Positions 31,419 through 33,612 of a DNA stretch of 33,612 nucleotides are shown here, one piece after another (positions within the stretch are counted from its first letter, which is position 1; the number at the start of each line of letters is the position of its first letter). Source of the DNA: Flavobacterium anhuiense (GTDB lineage: Bacteria > Bacteroidota > Bacteroidia > Flavobacteriales > Flavobacteriaceae); contig NZ_JUIV01000031.1 of NCBI RefSeq assembly GCF_004151235.1, positions 1-33,612 on the forward strand, read 5' to 3'. The translations under genes were made by a program, and so were the position numbers. The notes under the pieces were generated by a model. That model saw only the letters and a list, made by a program, of their open reading frames with translations. It was not told the DNA's origin and ran no database searches.

Positions 31419-33612
31419 TTATCTCATGATAGACAACCATCCTTTTTTAACCGTTCCATCTCCAATGGTTATCACATAAAAATAAGTACCTGTTGGCAGC
31501 ATATCTCCTCTATTAATTACACCGGATACATTTGCTGTTCCGTTCCAATCATTTTCATAATGTGCTTTACTATACACTAACGCTCCGTATCTGTTAAATA
31601 CTTTCAGCTCGTTGTTTGGATAAGACTCAATACAGTCTATTCTGAACAAATCGTTTTTGCCATCATTGTTTGGCGTAAACTCATTGTAAACAGTTAAACA
31701 AATTGGCACTAATGTTACCGAAGCTGAATTATTTGATGCATCAACATCTAAAGGAGTTGAAGTTTCGACAGTTGCTACAGCAGTATAATTTCCATTTGGC
31801 AGAACTTCTGCAACAATTGTCAATACTACACTTTGACCTGCATTTAATGTTGGTATTGTCCAAAGCTGTGTTGCTGGGTCATATGTTCCTGATGTTGCAG
31901 ATGAACTCACTAATTGTAGACCGCTAGGAAGTAAATCACTAACAAGTGTGTTAATAAAATCGCCTTCACCTACATTGTTTACTGTAATAGTAAAGGTTAC
32001 TTGATCACCAAAATTTGGAGTTGGATTATCAACTGTATGAGTAATCGTTAGATCTGAACAACTTTCTACAGTAACATTTAAAGTCTTCATTGTTCTTTCG
32101 TCACAATTGTTAACATAAGCTACAGTTACAGTTCCTGGTCCTATGTCTGACCAAGAAACGGTTACAGACCCATCGTTTGTACCTCCGCCTGAGATAATAG
32201 TACCTCCGTTAATAGTCCATACATAATTAGACTTTCCATTTGCAATTGAATAAGTTACACCTTTGAATACACATGGAGTATCATCTGTAGAAGTAAGTTG
32301 AACTGCAGCATCATTTTCAAATGCAATGGTAATTCCTAATCTTGGTCCGTTATCACAACCATTAAATGTATTAGCTAACGCCCCTGCATAATAAGTAGTT
32401 GCCGTAAGCGGAGTGGTACTTGCTAATGGAGTTCCACCAGTTGCAGACGCATACCAAACCACATTTGGTTCGTTTACCAAAATATTAGCTAATGTTGGCA
32501 AAGCAGACAAACAGAATGTCTGTGTTGTTCTTGGTGTTGTAATCACACTTGGTGAATTTACATTTACCGTAACAGCTAATCTTGTTGGATTTTCACAACC
32601 TATAGCGCTTGAAACCGCTCCATAATAAGTACCTGTCGTAAGAGCTGTTGTTGGTGGAATTGCAGTTCCTCCTGCAGCTGTGCTATACCAAACCACATTT
32701 GCTTCGTTTACTTGAATATTTGCCACCGTAGGCGAATTTAAAGTACAGAAGTTTTGAGTTGTATTAGCTGTAGTTGGCGTAGGGCTCGGATCTACTATTG
32801 TTACCTTTACCTGAAGACGAGTTGAGCTTTCACAACCTGCTGGATCAACAATACTTCCAAAATATACTCCAGAAGTAAGCGCTGTTCCTGCAGGAATAGC
32901 AGTTCCTCCAGTTGAAACTGTAAACCATGTTACATTGCTTTCATTTACTTGAATATTTGCAATAGTTGGTGCATTAGCAGAACAGAAAGTCTGTGCTGCA
33001 TTGTTTGTTGTTGGATTTATTGTATTACCAACCGTTACAGCGACTTGCAATCTCACGCTACTTTCGCATCCTGTTGCTGGATCTTTAATTGCTCCAAAGT
33101 AAGTAGCTGTTGTTAATGCAGCTGTCGAAGCTAAAGCAGTTCCACCAGTTTGCGTTGTGTACCAAACTACATTGCTTTCGTTCACTTGAATATTAGCAAC
33201 AGTTGGGTTTGTCCCTGTACAGAAAGTCTGTGTCGCAGCATTTGTTGTTGGCGTTGCTGGATCCGTTACATTCACATCAACCGATAATCTTGTAGTGCTT
33301 TCACAACCTGTTGCTGGGTCTGAAATTGCTGCATAGTATGTGCCGCTTGTTAAAGCTGTAGCTGATGGAATCAACGTTCCGCCTGTTAAAGCTGTGTACC
33401 AAACTATGTTTGTTTGATTGAACTGTACGCTTGCAAAAGTTGGAGCATTTACCATACAGAAGTTTTGCTGTCCAGGTGTTACTAAAGTCGGTGTTCCTGG
33501 ATCGCTTACAATCACGTCAACCGCCAATCTTACAGCGCTCTCGCAGCCTGTTGCCGGATCTGAGATTGCCGAATAGTATGTGCCGCTTGTTAAAGCTGTA
33601 GCTGATGGAATC
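31419..33612 (-). CDS. Large repetitive T9SS type B surface adhesin (5' part outside the window)
   Basis: An open frame runs from the stop at 31419 to the window end, with at least 730 codons, and the true start lies beyond 33612. Repeated Ig-like domains of 79-80 residues, each with FC near the start and GCE or GCD near the end (a likely disulfide), come first. They are followed by a PKD-like domain (near 32060-32306), a DUF11-type domain containing NPTPNFGDQVTFTITV (near 31700-32055) and a C-terminal type B sorting domain (31422-31697) with FTPNNDGKND and VFNRYG. That domain directs secretion by T9SS and attachment at the cell surface. PorP/SprF and OmpA genes follow in the operon. An apparent start at 33527 is only an internal TTG. 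Confidence 0.93.
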   Translation of the reverse strand, partial: IPSATALTSGTYYSAISDPATGCESAVRLAVDVIVSDPGTPTLVTPGQQNFCMVNAPTFASVQFNQTNIVWYTALTGGTLIPSATALTSGTYYAAISDPATGCESTTRLSVDVNVTDPATPTTNAATQTFCTGTNPTVANIQVNESNVVWYTTQTGGTALASTAALTTATYFGAIKDPATGCESSVRLQVAVTVGNTINPTTNNAAQTFCSANAPTIANIQVNESNVTWFTVSTGGTAIPAGTALTSGVYFGSIVDPAGCESSTRLQVKVTIVDPSPTPTTANTTQNFCTLNSPTVANIQVNEANVVWYSTAAGGTAIPPTTALTTGTYYGAVSSAIGCENPTRLAVTVNVNSPSVITTPRTTQTFCLSALPTLANILVNEPNVVWYASATGGTPLASTTPLTATTYYAGALANTFNGCDNGPRLGITIAFENDAAVQLTSTDDTPCVFKGVTYSIANGKSNYVWTINGGTIISGGGTNDGSVTVSWSDIGPGTVTVAYVNNCDERTMKTLNVTVESCSDLTITHTVDNPTPNFGDQVTFTITVNNVGEGDFINTLVSDLLPSGLQLVSSSATSGTYDPATQLWTIPTLNAGQSVVLTIVAEVLPNGNYTAVATVETSTPLDVDASNNSASVTLVPICLTVYNEFTPNNDGKNDLFRIDCIESYPNNELKVFNRYGALVYSKAHYENDWNGTANVSGVINRGDMLPTGTYFYVITIGDGTVKKGWLSIMR
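32307..33612. repeat. Tandem 240-bp (about 79-80 codon) repeats encoding Ig-like domains
   Basis: Five full units cover 33255-33494, 33018-33254, 32781-33017, 32544-32780 and 32307-32543, and a sixth, cut by the window end, begins near 33495. Bases 33333-33372 and 33573-33612 are identical over 40 nt, exactly 240 bases apart, so the outermost units are recently duplicated or homogenised. The units nearest the 3' end of the gene are the most diverged. Confidence 0.85.

Noticed and set aside
33525..33527. TTG as the start of the adhesin
   Set aside because: The same frame continues upstream to the window end and encodes a further copy of the Ig-like repeat, so the real start lies outside.
32307..33612. 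Regularly spaced repeats that might suggest a CRISPR array
   Set aside because: The period is about 240 bp, the copies are diverged and in frame, and they encode Ig-like domains.

Overview
The window is an AT-rich chromosomal segment from a member of the Bacteroidota, almost certainly family Flavobacteriaceae and most like Flavobacterium. The evidence is type IX secretion (T9SS) and gliding-type genes (PorP/SprF, an OmpA/PD40 protein, a type B C-terminal sorting domain), promoters of the form TTTG-N17-23-TAnnTTTG, A-rich rather than Shine-Dalgarno leaders, and conserved flavobacterial gene order (bamD-rpoZ-coaBC-DUF4835-recN). No rRNA, tRNA, CRISPR or complete prophage was seen.

Left part (1-7803). 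The first 38 bases resemble the end of an IS150-group insertion sequence lying outside the window. After pcm (minus) comes a plus-strand run: a Gfo/Idh/MocA oxidoreductase, 3-hydroxyacyl-CoA dehydrogenase, YggS-type PLP protein, a DnaQ-like exonuclease fused to a GIY-YIG domain, a K+ channel with a C-terminal zinc ribbon, miaA and an acyl-ACP thioesterase. The gaps hold palindromic dispersed repeats, including a 151-bp nested palindrome that fills the whole space between the channel gene and miaA.

Middle part (8000-15268). An rtcB-prfH operon encodes an RNA ligase and a GGQ release-factor-like protein, a pair linked to rescue and repair of damaged ribosomes; a small TPR protein with a lysine-rich tail overlaps prfH. 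Upstream, a gap of about 690 bp contains a very small candidate gene (27 codons) with its own promoter and terminator, and a degenerate repeat. A RprXY-like two-component pair, coaE and a family 2 glycosyltransferase follow, all on the minus strand.

Housekeeping block (15395-23703, minus strand). Gene order in the direction of transcription is DUF6913-dapA, bamD-rpoZ-coaBC, DUF4835 (PorD-like), recN, TPR, fabV. It covers lysine/cell wall synthesis, outer membrane assembly, RNA polymerase omega, CoA synthesis, DNA repair and fatty acid synthesis. A strong promoter precedes bamD and a hairpin terminator follows fabV.

Right part (23751-33612). A 5'-nucleotidase is split into two exported proteins with the C-terminal domain encoded first. 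Then on the minus strand come a YhhN-like membrane protein, ligA, and a three-gene surface system: a large repetitive T9SS type B adhesin (continuing past the window end), PorP/SprF, and an OmpA-family protein.
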